From Marsupella aquatica (Eukaryota; Marchantiophyta), in NCBI GenBank assembly GCA_973895155.1, contig OZ316895.1:21576001-21640000 (forward strand): DNA of 64,000 nt, given 5' to 3'. Below are positions 47,240 through 64,000 of this stretch, piece after piece; position 1 is the stretch's first letter, and each line of letters opens with the position of its first letter. The position numbers and the translations under genes were made by a program. The notes beneath the pieces are model-generated. The model did not search any database and was not told where the DNA came from. It saw nothing but the letters and a program-made list of their open reading frames with translations.

Positions 47240-47580
47240 GGGTAGTTCAAAGGGTGTCAGTTGTGTTTTTCAGCAGTCTCAGACATTTACTATTCTTTGT
47301 AGAGGTGAGACAGTTTTGCTTTAAGTCTTCTAGTCATATTCCATTGCTCCACCCTCCTATGCAGTTCACCTTGAAGCTATACCAGGCTCTTCAGTTTGCC
47401 GTAGGATAGGGCTTTAGGTTTTAAGGTTGCTTTTGTTGTGCTGTTATGTCTTGGCTTTGGGGGATTTGGGGCTTGTTTGTTTGCCCCTTGATTGGGTCTT
47501 TCACCTTTGGGATCATGTCTCCTGGTTGGGCACCCTTTGTTCTTTTGCAGTTTGCTATTTATTCCTAGTTTGTCCTTTTA
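47240..47580 (+). repeat. Dispersed repeat family 3, copy 2
   Basis: Same-orientation relative of 28500-28865, with attccattgctccaccctcc, ccaggctcttcagtttgcc and gggatcatgtctcc in matching order. It is more diverged, and its frames are broken. Confidence 0.55.
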
Positions 47581-47600
47581 ACTCTTTTGAAATCTTAGCT

Positions 47601-47870
47601 TGCCTTATCTCAGTCAACTTGGGAGCCCTCTCTCGACCTCTTTTGCTTTTCACTCCATTGCACTTTTTTGGCCCTTTTTAGTACATTGGTCCCCTTTTCT
47701 CTTTTTACTTTGAATCTTGCCATATATGTCTTAGTCAGCTTGCAACTCCTCTCTAGAAGTCTTTTGCTTTTACTCCCTTGCACTATTTGGTCGTTTTAGT
47801 AAAATTGGCCATTTTCTGTCTTTTTATTTACAAAGTTGCCTTATCTTAGTCAACTTGCAAGTTTCCATTG
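47601..47870. repeat. Tandem repeat, about 118-bp unit
   Basis: Units start at about 47601, 47719 and 47837 (partial) at the phrase tgcc.tat.tcttagtcaact/gcttgc, and share cttttgctttt.actcc.ttgcact. A related single copy of the phrase occurs at 47188. Pyrimidine-rich, without a gene. Confidence 0.75.
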
Positions 47871-48496
47871 ACCCTATGCAAGATGAGGAGCACCCCAGGC
47901 CGAAAAGCTTGAGATAAAATCTTCCTACTTGTGCCTTTCATGTACACTGACAATAGGACAAAAAGTTTGAGGTAACTCTTTCAGCCTTATTTATCTTCCT
48001 GGCTGTGCCTTTTCTGTAAACCAGACATTGACCGATAGCACACAGAGTTTGTGATAACAATGCTCACATTGTGCAATGGATGTGAACAATCCTCTGTTTT
48101 TTTGGTCTTACTTTGGCCCCATTATTTTGGGGCCTACCATGTTGTGGTACTTTCTAGTTTTTTATCCCTTACATTAATCATTCCATTACAAATAAAATCA
48201 AATCCTAGAGCTTGTATTGCCACCCTAACCCTGTTGCTTTAATAGGACTCCCAAGCTTGCAAGGGATCCATAGAACATCATTTGAAAGTAAAAGAAAATT
48301 GATTTACACCAAGATTTGGGTGTTCATGTTGCAATATCCATGGATCATGTTGACAAGATGCTTGGATGGGCCATTGCAGCTCTTGCATGTATCCCTTTGA
48401 AACATAACTTTTATATTTTTAATATGTTTTGGGTGTCAAAAAGTGCTTGGTCCGTGGGAGTCCCGAAATCAAATTTGAGATCCATCCGAGCCTCCA

Positions 48497-48852
48497 CTTC
48501 TTTTGGGTGGAGGTCTCATCCAAGGTGCAAGCTTCCAGCTTTGGAATGGGAAGTTTTATTGACAAAGAAAACCCACATAACAGGTGAAACAAAAGATATT
48601 AATTTGTGTTCCTTATTGGCATCAACTTCTATTAGGTAGAGGTCTCATCCAATTGCTTTGGAATTGGAATTGGAAATTAAATAAAAATAATAATTAAATC
48701 TTAGGATAGTACCTAAATCATCTGATCCTTTATTAATTCTAAGGGACGGTGTGGATGCGCCTCTCAATAAGTTTGAAAATAATGTGGCTCCCTTCATCTG
48801 CTCCGTCGACTGAGTAATGAACGGTGGGGATGCGCTTCTCAATAAATCGAAA
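48497..48852. repeat. Two short direct-repeat pairs
   Basis: gg(t)agaggtctcatccaa with a following ctttggaat lies near 48509-48555 and again near 48636-48665. Separately, ggtg(t/g)ggatgcgc.tctcaataa lies at 48749-48770 and 48823-48845. Confidence 0.7.
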
Positions 48853-49425
48853 GTAATTAATCAAGCGCGCCATTTTGCCGGGTATCTTGTTATTAGGGTT
48901 TACTGGGAGCTGACCGAACAACCTCGAGCTTTGCTCGATGAAAACACCTCTCGAGTCGTAATGTCCAGGATTCGTAATTCTCCGATCCCGACGCAGGATG
49001 CAGCAATTCTCAATGACTTTATGGCAATCATCTGATTCTCTGTTCGATGGTGATCATTTTGACACCCGATTTCGTTGGAGACATTGGTGCTTTGTGGCGT
49101 TCAAGTGGTGTATTTGTGGCTCTTAGGTTTAGGCGGAGCGGAAGCGATTTCTTCGAAGGTATGCAAAGATTATCGCGGGCTAAGGGAACATATGGAAGCC
49201 CGATGTGACGGCGATCGTTTGGGAATGTGATGTGATTGGTAATTTTTGTGATCTGTGGAGCTGGAGCTGGAGCTGGAGCTGAGGGATATGGAGTTTTTTT
49301 CTCGAGGTCGAGGCTGGGAGCAGGTGAGTTCTTCAAAAAGTGGTGAAATTGTTTTTATGGAAGGATTAATCACGACACGCACCAGGAGATCAAGGGGGCG
49401 AAATTGAGATAATAATGAGGATGAA

Positions 49426-54777
<5,352 letters not shown>

Positions 54778-57553
54778 GTACATTTACGATGAGCAGAATA
54801 GGTCGCAATCACTGTGCCATAAGGATTGTAATACTATACCAGAACCCCTTTGAGGGGTCGTCTCAAGAAAGGCAGCAAAATGTTGGATAGACGCTCCGGT
54901 ATCAGACTGAGCTTAGGGTACCAAGTACAGAGAGTTTCCCCTCTTGTTCATGTTTTGTATCATATTACCAATTTTTCCAGACAAATAGATGCAAGGTTTG
55001 GCGGAAGTGTTAGCACTGTACCCTGCTCAGCATTGAATGTCAAGCATTTTGATGGTTAAGGAAATATTGATGGGTACCAAATGCATATCAGTAGTCTTCG
55101 ATAGTGTTCAGCAAGTTTTCATCACTCTTTCAAACGGGTGAAAGTTTTTGGACGCACTTGGAGAACGCTTGCTGTCCAAGGAAATCATCTCTGAATGAGA
55201 TCTTGGCATCATAATGGTAAAATGTATTCTGGACCAACGGGAGAAAAAGGACTAGGTTTTTAGTTGGCTTCCCAACGAGAATTCTCGAAGAAAAATGCAG
55301 AATTTCGTCTAGTTTAAAACTTGAACAATCGTGCCAGCTATGTGGTCGGGGTTCTTCAACTTGAAAAGAACCGTCCTTGATTTCCCTTTTGATTTTTGAA
55401 ATGGAGTAAAGAGTCTGAAGTCCAAAAGATCATATTTTTTTGAAGAAATGGAATAGAGATTTGAGCTCAGGACAAATATCACTTCGAAATAGTATATACA
55501 ATGCCAAATGGAAAACATCGAGGTAAAGGTGATAGTTTGGATAGAACAGATTGTGCCAATTGGGAAGACGTCCAGGGTAGGACGGAAGATGGGCCTCGGC
55601 AAAGGTATTAGGGTTTGATTTGAGGTCATAGGGCCTTGCATGATTGTCTATACAAGCAGAAATTGGATGTAGAAGTAAACTTATCGCTAATACAAGGAAT
55701 GAGAACCTGCCCCCAAACTATACTTAAACCGGATGAGTTACGTGACAATGCAGTGTAGTTGGTATGACTCAACTTTGATAACAGAAATTCACTCGTCTTA
55801 AAATCGCAAATTTCAGGACCAGTTTCTGTGCGACGTTGATAAAAATTTTCCTATTTCAAGCCATGAGTCTGAAAACCGTGGTTTCGTTTCTGTGCTTGGT
55901 TCAGAAGCGTAATTCGTTACCCTATTACTAGAGTTCGTCAACTCAAAATTATGGCATTCTTCTTCAATCAGACATGGACTGGCAGTTCCGAACAGTACTC
56001 TCCACCGGACCTGCGCTGCGACTGGTGACTCGGAAATGTTCGGAAGCAAGTCACCGAATCTGTCAGCATGTTCGGTACTTGACCCTGTCGATTTTGCTCT
56101 GACAGCGTACTTTCCAGGCGTGATGATCTTCACACTCCTCGAGTTCAGCACACAAGGTAAATTTGCGCATCGTGGGTAACATGTCCAAAAGGCTGATGGC
56201 CCACAAACTGGGCTTCTAAATATTGTGTGCGTTGCTGAGCTTTGGGTATTGATCATTTCCTGGCATTGACATGGCAAACAGGGCCTATCCAGTTTGCCTC
56301 AAGGTTGTGACTATGGTCGCTTGCCATGATAAATATGTCAGAAAGGACGGGGGGACTGCACCAATCCCTGAGTGATGCCCACGTCTTTGGCCATTATGAT
56401 ATTAACCTCAATAGACAGTAAACGCACCAGAATTTGGTGAGGATTATTTGGTCATCATTCTCTCCTGCCGTTTCCCAAGGTTCCCAAGGTAATAGTCATG
56501 GTTGTCTTCAGGGATTTTCATAATGTTCCCAGGATTGTCTTTGGTCAATTTCCCAAGGTAAAATGGTCACATGGCTTCGATGATTTTCCCAACATATTAT
56601 GATGCTCGTCTTCCTTCAGTCATGCTGGCAATCCCCTCGCAATGGACCAGAGCGCGAATAAGCTCACACCCGTTGAGAGGAACATATACAATCACTCCTA
56701 CGTTCTTTGGGGATCCAGGTCCGTATCCTCCTCACCAAGCACTTCAGAACCGTCAGAATCAACAAGTCCTCCTCAGTCAAGACAAATGCATCTGCAACAC
56801 AAGAGGAAACCATTTATAAACATTCTGAAACCAGGAATTTGTGATCCCACTGACCTTAGATTTATCTGCATTGTATGTACATATAAAAAGAGGATGCCTT
56901 TCGAAGCTTTGAAGTTCTTCAAAGCAGAACGTGTGAGGGAGAAGCGTCTCTCTGCTGTTAGTAGTGTATATATACAACTGCTACTAGGAGGCCGGACTGA
57001 CCATGCCGGCCACTGACATGACATGTATGAGTCCCCAGGCAACCTTTGCAAACGATGCCTGAAGCTCAAATAAATTCTAATCTAGCAAAATCTAGTCTAG
57101 TCCAATAAATTAAAGATCACATTTGCTGGGGCACTTCGAGATGGTAGTATGAGATGCTCGCTAGAAAGTGATCTACGCCTGCTAATCGTAAGAGCATCCT
57201 TGTCAGTTACCATGTCCAGTCTTCTCCTCTGAACTGCGACCCTTTCCTTCCATATTCTGCCATCCTGTTGTCGCACACAAGGGCAAGGTTATGTCAACTG
57301 ACCTGACCGTACATCACTAGAAGAAAATTCTACAGAGTTCAATTTAAGGTTTTGTAACAATGATCGGGTAACATTTTGAACAATCGCTTACAGTTTCAGG
57401 GATATTGAAACACACTCAAACGAGTACTTCATTTCTACTGCATACAAAGGACAGACAAAGACACATGTCCATACGTACTCTACAAAACTTCCGAAGAAAG
57501 AGAAAGCAAATATACTATCTCAATCTGGGCGGACTCGGGACAGGTATACGATT
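54778..57553. other. GCN5 3' flank and intergenic DNA
   Basis: The first few hundred bases are likely 3'UTR. The 154-codon minus-strand frame at 55813-56277 resembles no known family and has no clear exon signals, so I leave it uncalled. Nothing else is recognised. Confidence 0.55.
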
Positions 57554-57853
57554 TCAGAGTTGCACAGCTATATTACTAAAACGACGGGGTGAGAAAAGGT
57601 GTTCTCCGTCATCCTTGGAGAACTGCAGAAGAATGGAGCAACGAGGGAGAAAGGTATGTCATTGACAGAAAGTGCTTACGTGTACTATGGAAGGTTCAGG
57701 GACTGGGCAGCGAGCAGGTTTGTCAATATCACGAGGTTCCAACGGATGCTCTACGGGAGCAAATTCCTCGCTGAGATCGACACCGTTGCCTGAAGGTGGG
57801 ACATCACCAACCAGGCTTTCCGCCTCTTTCTCATCCTGCAAAGACATCCCCAT
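57554..57853 (-). CDS. Possible small acidic protein (80 aa), two exons
   Basis: Minus-strand exons 57853-57680 and 57622-57554 join in phase across a 57-bp GT-AG intron with a pyrimidine-rich 3' end. They encode MGMSLQDEKEAESLVG..., a Pro/acid-rich middle (..EEFAPVEHPLEPRDIDKPAR..) with CPVPEPSIVH, and a C-terminal stretch ending FSNIAVQL with a TGA stop. The composition looks like a real protein. The start is uncertain: the codons before GATGAGAAAGAG could be the true beginning or could be an intron ending in tttgcag, in which case these are the last exons of a longer gene running in from higher coordinates. I do not recognise the family. The intron is at the short end for plants. Confidence 0.45.
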
Positions 57854-60800
57854 CCATGCTAAAATTAAGTACGTAGCTCAGAACCTCCAAACCCTGTCGG
57901 ATCACATGAGATCACAACCAGTCCTTCACACATCACATGAAGTAAGTCAGTAGCCAGCTCAAGCCTTCCGAATCTATAGCATTCTATCACACTACAAGCT
58001 ATCATTTGGAAACGCTTCTATAGCTCCACTGGATTCCAAATTACTCATTGCTGCACGAAACGAAATTCAAGGGGCCGGGGGTAATGTGTGACACTGAGTA
58101 ACAAGTTCAATGAATGTGGGAAGAGGAGTGCTCAGGCTTCCAGCATGGTGCAGGTCAACAATCCTGACGTGTAAAGTCATCATGTGGGTCAACAGATTGA
58201 TCACATTAAACACCTAGCATCTGACGTCGCTACGAGACATTTTGTGCTTTCATCTCCTGTCTCGGTACAGTGCGAATGTATGGTCGCTGAAAAACTGAGG
58301 AGAATGACACACACGACAAACTAAAACACGAAACGTGGCTTTTCATCTAGAGATCGGGATCTCGACAATTCCCTAATCCATCTGACGATATTTCTTTCAT
58401 TCCAGGAAATTGCCTTACTCTCAACCTGCAGAGGATCGGGCCTAATCTACCAGTAAATGGACTTTACGTGGCCCTCTGCAGGGGTAATTTCGTGCAAAGC
58501 AATTACACGACCGAAACAGGTTCTATGAACGTTAGTCAACGAATCTAAGTGTTACAGAAAATGCGGAGGTAAACCCCACGACCACATTCCAAATGGCTTA
58601 GATTGTAGGATCTCATATTCCTGCGGGGTGGGGGGTTATGACAAATGAATTGCCTCAAGCTTCTGTGACATTCAATTCTCAGAACTGGAGGTCAATACTG
58701 GCCATGTGAGGGTGTCCATCGGGGCTACAAATCTAAGATTGGTCGCTTTCTGGAAGAACTCAACAAATCGAATCTTAGCTAGGAACAAACTTATCCAGAG
58801 GAGAACCAATTTAGTAGGGCTCCAGACGAAGATCAGACCCTCGACTCGAGAGTAGATGTCTGAGGACCCACTTATCTCCCAAACTACTGCCCAACAAGCA
58901 AATCAAGAATGACAGCTCCAATGGCACACAAAAGTATTCCAGAAGAACAATCTCCCCATTTCCAATAGGCCAGTAACAAAGATTTGAGGTTCCGGCTCAA
59001 TTTCTGCATACATTGACGAGGAGAAGGAGCTAAAGATCTACAGAGACCAGCCATCAGAGGCAGCCAGGGAGAGATTACCCTAGGGATATAACAGAAGCAC
59101 AGCATTCAGTCAATCATCCACGAACAGCCCTTGAGCATCACAGCGGCGGAAGTACGAGGAGGGGACTAGCCAGGTTTTGATGCAGGCCACTACAACCAGC
59201 CCACCAGCGGAGGAAACCACACTACAGTCAATGAGCCAGAACAGTCCCCTGCAGAAAACTAGAGGAGGTGGAGCAGTAGGTTCATTGAGGGCACGAGAGC
59301 CAATCATGAATCCTCAATAGAGCGAATTCAATGAAACAGCCCTGCAAAACGCAATACGTGAAATCCATGATCCGTTGCTACTCAGTCAAGCTCAGATCTA
59401 GGACTTGGGAAGCAGATCTCATTCCCTCATTCACATCTTCTCGTACGCGACTAAAAAGCACAAATATATAATCCGTAGGGGCTGCGGCTGGTAGAACGAG
59501 TTACGTACTGGCCATCTATTCCGTCCATAATTCCACAGAGCCACAGAAATGCGCAGAGGGTGTGGACACTCAAGTAGATTCATTCGTCCCTCTGTCCTCC
59601 CACCTAGTGCAGGGAACGGAAGGCGACTTTGGGACTTAGAACCTTAGTCACAAGAGATCTATGGAAGATGTAGACCGAAGAACATAAACATGTCGGCAGG
59701 GAGGAGAAGTAGAGGAGTGGTGGAGATGGAAATGGTCGAGGAGGATAGCATCATACGGAGTAGCAACACTTGCAGATTCTCCAGGGCATAGCTTTTCCAG
59801 TCACGGTACGGAAACAGCAAGTCATTCGTGCTTTGCTTGTTCCCTTTCTTCTTCTTCTCCTTCCTGTTCTTTCTGCTTGGCAAACAATGTCATTCTTGGA
59901 TAGCGTCGTTTCTCTTCATGAGCAACACATGGGTTTCCACGCTGGGTTTCCACGCTCTCATCTCATGTCATCTCGAGTCATCTCTGCAGGGGTTCTACAC
60001 GCAGGCCGGCGGGGGTACTGGTGGAAGACGATGATGATGACGATGGTGATTCACATGAATTGCCACACAGGAAGTAGAAACCTCTCTCTCTAGCAACAAC
60101 GTTTCGTTTCATCTAACATGCCCTGCGCCCATAACGATCCCATGTGCGCGAGAGACGTCTCAATCTCTTCAAATCAAGCCTCATCCACTTCGCTGCCCTG
60201 CAACAGCAGCAGCCGACCGGACAGGATTGGACCCACTGGACAGTGAGGTGGACAGCAAAAAAGGTTCAATGACATCCTGACCGAAAGGCACATAAAGTTC
60301 ATCATCGGAGGGGTGAAAACTCCATAGCATCCTAACCTCAAATTCCTCCCCACATCCCCCTTCCCCTCCCCTCCACTTCCATCATTCCCTCCTTCCCCAC
60401 TGTTCCTGCCCTCGACCCCTGCCTCCCTCCGTCAGCCTGTCTGTACCTCACTCACTCTCAACGAACGAGAAGCGACGCAGAGCAGTATACTAGTAGTAGG
60501 AGTAGAGGTAGTAGTGAGAGGTGGAAGTAATCATAATGCCCACCAGAGACTGCTGCGGTCGATGTGCCACCTTCCCTGAGATCCGAGAAAATAATCCCAC
60601 CATTGCCCCTTTCCTTTCTCCCGCCAACTTCAATTCCCTTTCCTCCCTGTCTCTCTCTCGTTCCTCCCTCTCTCTCCCTCTGCCTCCTCTCTCTCGATCC
60701 GTCTGTCAACTCTCTGCTGGCTGGCGTCTCCCCGTGGGGTCGGATGTATTTTCTGGCTGGAGGATGCATGCCCGGCTGGCTTGCTGGATTGCTGCCTTGT

Positions 60801-61913
60801 TACGGTTGTTGTTCCCGAAACGAGGACAAAACAATTATAAGTGTCTGTCTCTCTCTGTCTCTCTCTGTCTCTCTCTGTCGACTTCGTGGTTCCCTCTGGG
60901 AAAAAGGCTATAATGGTGGTAGTAGGACGAGGACACACAGTCATGCCCCTCCTTCACCAGATTTCTGGACGTGTCCATCTAAAGCACTCCACACCCCTCA
61001 TCAGTCGGATCACCATCGTCATCATCTGCATGATGTCAGTGTACAGAGGCATGCAGTCGTCCAGAAAGCAAATCCTCTACGGGTTCTCTACCTGCTGCAC
61101 TCTTCCTCCTCTTCCTCCTCTAGTCAGCAGGAGTCTCGCCCTCCTCCTCCTTTGCCTCGTCCGACTACTACAAACAACAAGCTCTCCACCACCTCCACCA
61201 CCCTGCAGCGCTGCCAGACTCCTTGCGTCCCGGATGTTGGTTGTAGCCCTGTCATAGCCCCAGTCACCCCACCAATCCATTTGCGTTCTTCCTGCCGCTG
61301 CCGATGCCGCTGCCAACCTCCCCTCCCTTGCCGGGAATCATCCAGCCAGTCCACTCGGCGATTGGAAAAGCACGCAGACAAACATTGATGATTGCTTCAT
61401 CGCCGGAGCTCCTCCAGAGTCCAGACGGACCAGACCTCCACTCCTCTCTCTAATTTCTCGCGATCGCGCAATCATCTCTCATCCACAGGAATCCATCGCT
61501 CGCGCTTGGCTACAGTCACCGAATTTTCTTTTTGCCTCGAAAGTCGAAACACTTTTTTAGTGCGCATTTAAATTGTATAAAACAGAGACGAGATCTGACA
61601 TTGTGCGACGAGACCGGAGTCCAGTGCTGAAATAACGTCTCCTCTCAAATTAATATCTCCTCCCTCGTGCAATTCGCCGTCTTGTTCGCTCATCTCAGTA
61701 TCTCACACAGTTTCACTCTCGGACTCTCCGCTCCACCAGAAAGCCATAATTTCCTTCGGATCGGACAGTGCAGAGGAATGGAACGGAATTGGAATTGAAG
61801 TCGAGCATTGGTGGAGGATCGTCCCAGCATCAAGAGATTTAAGACGAGGGGGGAGAGGAATTAATGTTGGGTCTCGGCCGTGATGATTCGGGCGAAACAT
61901 GAGGGTACCAAAA
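57854..61913. other. Upstream interval, no certain coding sequence
   Basis: Possibly the 5' region of the small minus-strand gene, with leader introns, but no exon can be fixed. Minus-strand open frames at 58884-59307 look unconvincing. The rightmost ~1.5 kb is compositionally different (pyrimidine-rich) and listed separately. Confidence 0.5.
60300..61400. promoter_or_regulatory. Pyrimidine-rich promoter-like region
   Basis: A long stretch rich in CT on the plus strand, with a short tandem array tgtctctctc (about 60843-60880), many ctcct/tcctcc runs and higher GC than its surroundings. It resembles the upstream regions of the two PHR genes in composition. Because of the composition several frames remain open (the longest is 60564-61388), but their products are Pro/Ser/Leu-rich with no domain. 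It probably feeds a minus-strand gene toward 57.6 kb or a plus-strand gene that is not recognised. Confidence 0.35.
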
Positions 61914-62222
61914 ATAAATTTAGGGCGAGAGACTTTACTGCGTTCTTTGCTGTTTTCTGGCCCCCTATTTTGCCGGCCCGCTTTCTTGAGTGAACACGCC
62001 ACTATTTTATTTAAGGAATTTAGGGCGAGAGACTTTACTGCGTTCTTTGCTGTTTTCTGGACCCCTATTTTGCCGGGCCCGCTTTCTTGAGTGAACACTC
62101 CACTATATTATTTAAGGAATTTAGGGCCAGGGACTTTACTTCTTTCTTTGATGTTTTCTGGCCCCCTTTTTTGCCGGGCCAGCTTTCTTGAGTGAATAGG
62201 CCAATATATTATTTAAGGTTTC
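61914..62222. repeat. Tandem repeat, three units of ~100 bp
   Basis: Units begin at 61921, 62021 and 62122 with tagggcgaga(g)actttact and share ttctttgctgttttctgg, ttttgccgg and gctttcttgagtgaa. The third is the most diverged. Open frames inside it are repeat artefacts. Confidence 0.93.
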
Positions 62223-62261
62223 ATTTTTTAAGTAAACTAGACCCCCTACCCTTTCTATATG

Positions 62262-62514
62262 AATAGGGGGACAACAATAAAAATGTCACCAAAATATATT
62301 AATTATTCATATTTTTTAAGGTTAATCATACATAGCATATCAAATTTCTTCTTATGCATATTTTTCTTTCTATACACATATGTTACGGTGTGACCATAAA
62401 GCTCATTTTTAATATAAATAGAAATGATGATAAAAACCATGCATGGTTATCATTTTACATATACATCATAGTCATTAGTATTTTCATTCACATGTTGAGC
62501 CATGGAGTTACCGT
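62262..62514. repeat. Dispersed repeat family 2, copy 2
   Basis: Same-orientation partner of 28079-28350; see that entry for shared motifs. Confidence 0.75.
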
Positions 62515-62861
62515 CTAAAGACTTTTTTCTATAAACCTAGGCTCAATTCTAGTTTATAGTTGGCGCTTTATAATTAAAATTGACTCTAGAGATATTTAAA
62601 TTTACAACATTATCATTTTCTTCATACAAAAATGTCACTATTTCCATATATAGTTCATCTGATTACCTAATCCATATACAAAATTATGACATTTTTATAA
62701 AAACAAAAAAACCATGGTAGTATTGTCAATTAGAACATTTTTAGTAAAAAAATACTCAAAAATTGTTTAAGATTTTTATTTTTTGCCTAGGTGACTAATA
62801 TCCAGTGTGTCAAGGAGAAGGTGCTTAATTTTTTTATTTATTCAATTATTTCTTCACCATT

Positions 62862-63020
62862 AGATCTCTATAGATTTACGTATGACCATTAGATTCTGGC
62901 TAATGTGACCTATGATTAGGTGGAACATTGGTTAATGAAAAAGAAAATACTAGCAAATTTTTGCCACAAATGGCAAAAGCTTTTGGGGCATTTGGGATTT
63001 GGCAAATTTGTCACTTAAAA
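62862..63020. repeat. Dispersed repeat, inverted partner of 21690-21850
   Basis: Reverse complement of the motif order at 21690-21850 (gaccattagattctggctaa, tgattaggtgga, then gccaaa-rich sequence). Confidence 0.65.
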
Positions 63021-63323
63021 AAACCGTTGGAGTGCGCACCCTGCAAAAAAGGTACCATAGTGTTATTTGGGTTACTACCAATGTGTAATCATTTTTGGAC
63101 CTCATATTATTTTTACAATCTCCAGAAATAGTAAAATGATGTTCCCATGGACCACAAAGTTAACCAATTATTTTTAGTTTTGAATATGTGATAGAGTATG
63201 TTCCCATGCACCACAAAGGGGACAAGTTTTTTAGTTTGTAGTTTGTGATAGAGGAGTAGGTAAGTTACACTTCCATCAAAGTACGTGATAGTCAATTTTT
63301 GGTCATTTGCATCGAGTTGTTTA

Positions 63324-64000
63324 TCATGGGATGTGAGGGGTAAATTTTAATAGATTAATTTTCATTGTATTAATATGGAATATGAGGGCTTGTGTTTTTC
63401 TACATCTCTTCTTTCTTCCTTGAAATTGTTTTTTTCCGTTCATAAATAAGGGCCACGAAAACCCCGCGGCAAGGGGAAACAACCAGGCCATCAGACAACC
63501 ATCAACCAAATAAAGCACCCCCTGGGAGGGCAAGCAGTAAGCAATAACAACACAATCAACAAGAGAGCCTAAAGCCAATGCACAACCAAATCCCCAGGAC
63601 CTGTAGGGGAAAGCCAAAATGCAAGGGCTTTGCAGCCTAGGGACAACAACAATAAAGGGCCTTCCACACCAAACATAGTCTTATCCGGGGGAGGTCCAAA
63701 CATGGCTTTTATGTAGCCAGACCATTCTTTTCTGGTTAAATATTTCTTTCACTCTTATCAATCTAGTCTGTCGCCGCCCCGGAGGCAAGCACAAACCATC
63801 AGCAGTCACATGATCAACCACTTCTGATAAAATGAGTCTAAGGTCAAATTTCCTACAGCCGTTGGCCTGAAACATCTATGTATTTCGCCCCAACCAAAGA
63901 GACCAGAGGATCTGATAAAATACAAATAGTTTAGCCACCCTCAACTGATCTTTCTAGACAGTCAAATCTTCCATCACTAGCAGCTGATCCGAGTAATCAG
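63324..64000 (-). mobile_element. LINE-like retrotransposon 3' remnant (partial, decayed)
   Basis: On the minus strand, from the window end toward lower coordinates, the frame reads VFYQILWSLWLGRN, a pattern like the C-terminal zf-RVT region of plant LINE reverse transcriptases. A TAG follows, then MFQANGCRKFDLRL and on through ..PPGRRQTRLI... In-frame stops (also a TAG in the ..DLTV.. stretch) show decay. Downstream is T/G-rich sequence with aggctctcttgttga and ggccctta followed by T runs, as in LINE 3' tails. The rest of the element lies beyond 64000. Confidence 0.6.

Larger units (their letters stand above)
45960..49414. other. Interval between the PPR pseudogene and GCN5
   Basis: No gene is recognised. 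The left part holds weak open frames and the middle holds copies of dispersed and tandem repeats. The last ~500 bp (about 48900-49414) are likely the GCN5 promoter and 5' leader, with a short GAGCTG run at about 49257-49281. Confidence 0.55.

Noticed and set aside
55813-56277. 154-codon minus-strand frame downstream of GCN5
   Set aside because: No recognised motif and no convincing splice context.
60564-61388. Long plus-strand frame of 274 codons
   Set aside because: Pyrimidine-rich DNA has few stops. The product is low-complexity Pro/Ser/Leu with no domain, and overlapping frames are equally open.

Overview
The window is nuclear DNA of a land plant. Genes are split by many short GT-AG introns, intergenic DNA is AT-rich and full of decayed repeats, and the recognisable families are plant ones (a PHR-type MYB-CC factor, a DYW-class PPR protein, a plant-type GCN5, a Pumilio protein). 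A bryophyte-grade plant, perhaps a moss, is my best guess; that is an inference from gene style and repeat types and is not proven by the sequence.

Layout. 1-929 (+): the last exons of a Pumilio RNA-binding protein, whose 5' part lies outside the window. 930-7150: no certain gene, only small duplications and one possible coding remnant. 7160-12727 and 15805-21109: a direct segmental duplication of about 5.5 kb. Each copy holds a complete six-exon minus-strand PHR/PHL-type MYB-CC transcription factor (611 and 603 aa) and about 2 kb of upstream sequence. An eight-copy minisatellite (12812-14170) lies between the copies. 21110-29216: gene-poor, with foldback sequences, tandem repeats and dispersed repeats that recur elsewhere in the window.

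29217-34582 is a PIF/Harbinger-type DNA transposon with matching 19-bp terminal inverted repeats and an apparent AAT target duplication. It carries three genes: a SANT/trihelix-like DNA-binding protein (+), a DDE transposase (-) with all three acidic residues, and a third protein (-) that resembles the zinc-bearing OB fold of replication protein A. The third gene is the most unusual content of the window. RPA-like cargo is known from plant Helitrons, and I do not know it as a standard part of PIF/Harbinger elements.

34583-44029: repeats, including a degenerate ~70-bp tandem array, a SINE-like sequence and a direct repeat near 39 kb. 44030-45959 (-): a DYW-class PPR pseudogene with frameshifts and an in-frame stop. 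49426-54777 (+): a complete 13-exon GCN5 histone acetyltransferase (611 aa) with HAT domain and bromodomain, and a short overlapping uORF. 57554-57853 (-): a possible two-exon gene for an 80-aa acidic protein. 60300-61400: a pyrimidine-rich promoter-like stretch. 61914-62222: a 3 x 100 bp tandem array. 63324-64000 (-): the decayed 3' end of a LINE-like retrotransposon.

The host genes (Pumilio, two PHR factors, GCN5) are regulators of RNA, phosphate-response transcription and chromatin. Nothing in their arrangement suggests a joint pathway. Exon boundaries were read by eye from splice signals, reading frame and family resemblance, with no transcript data.
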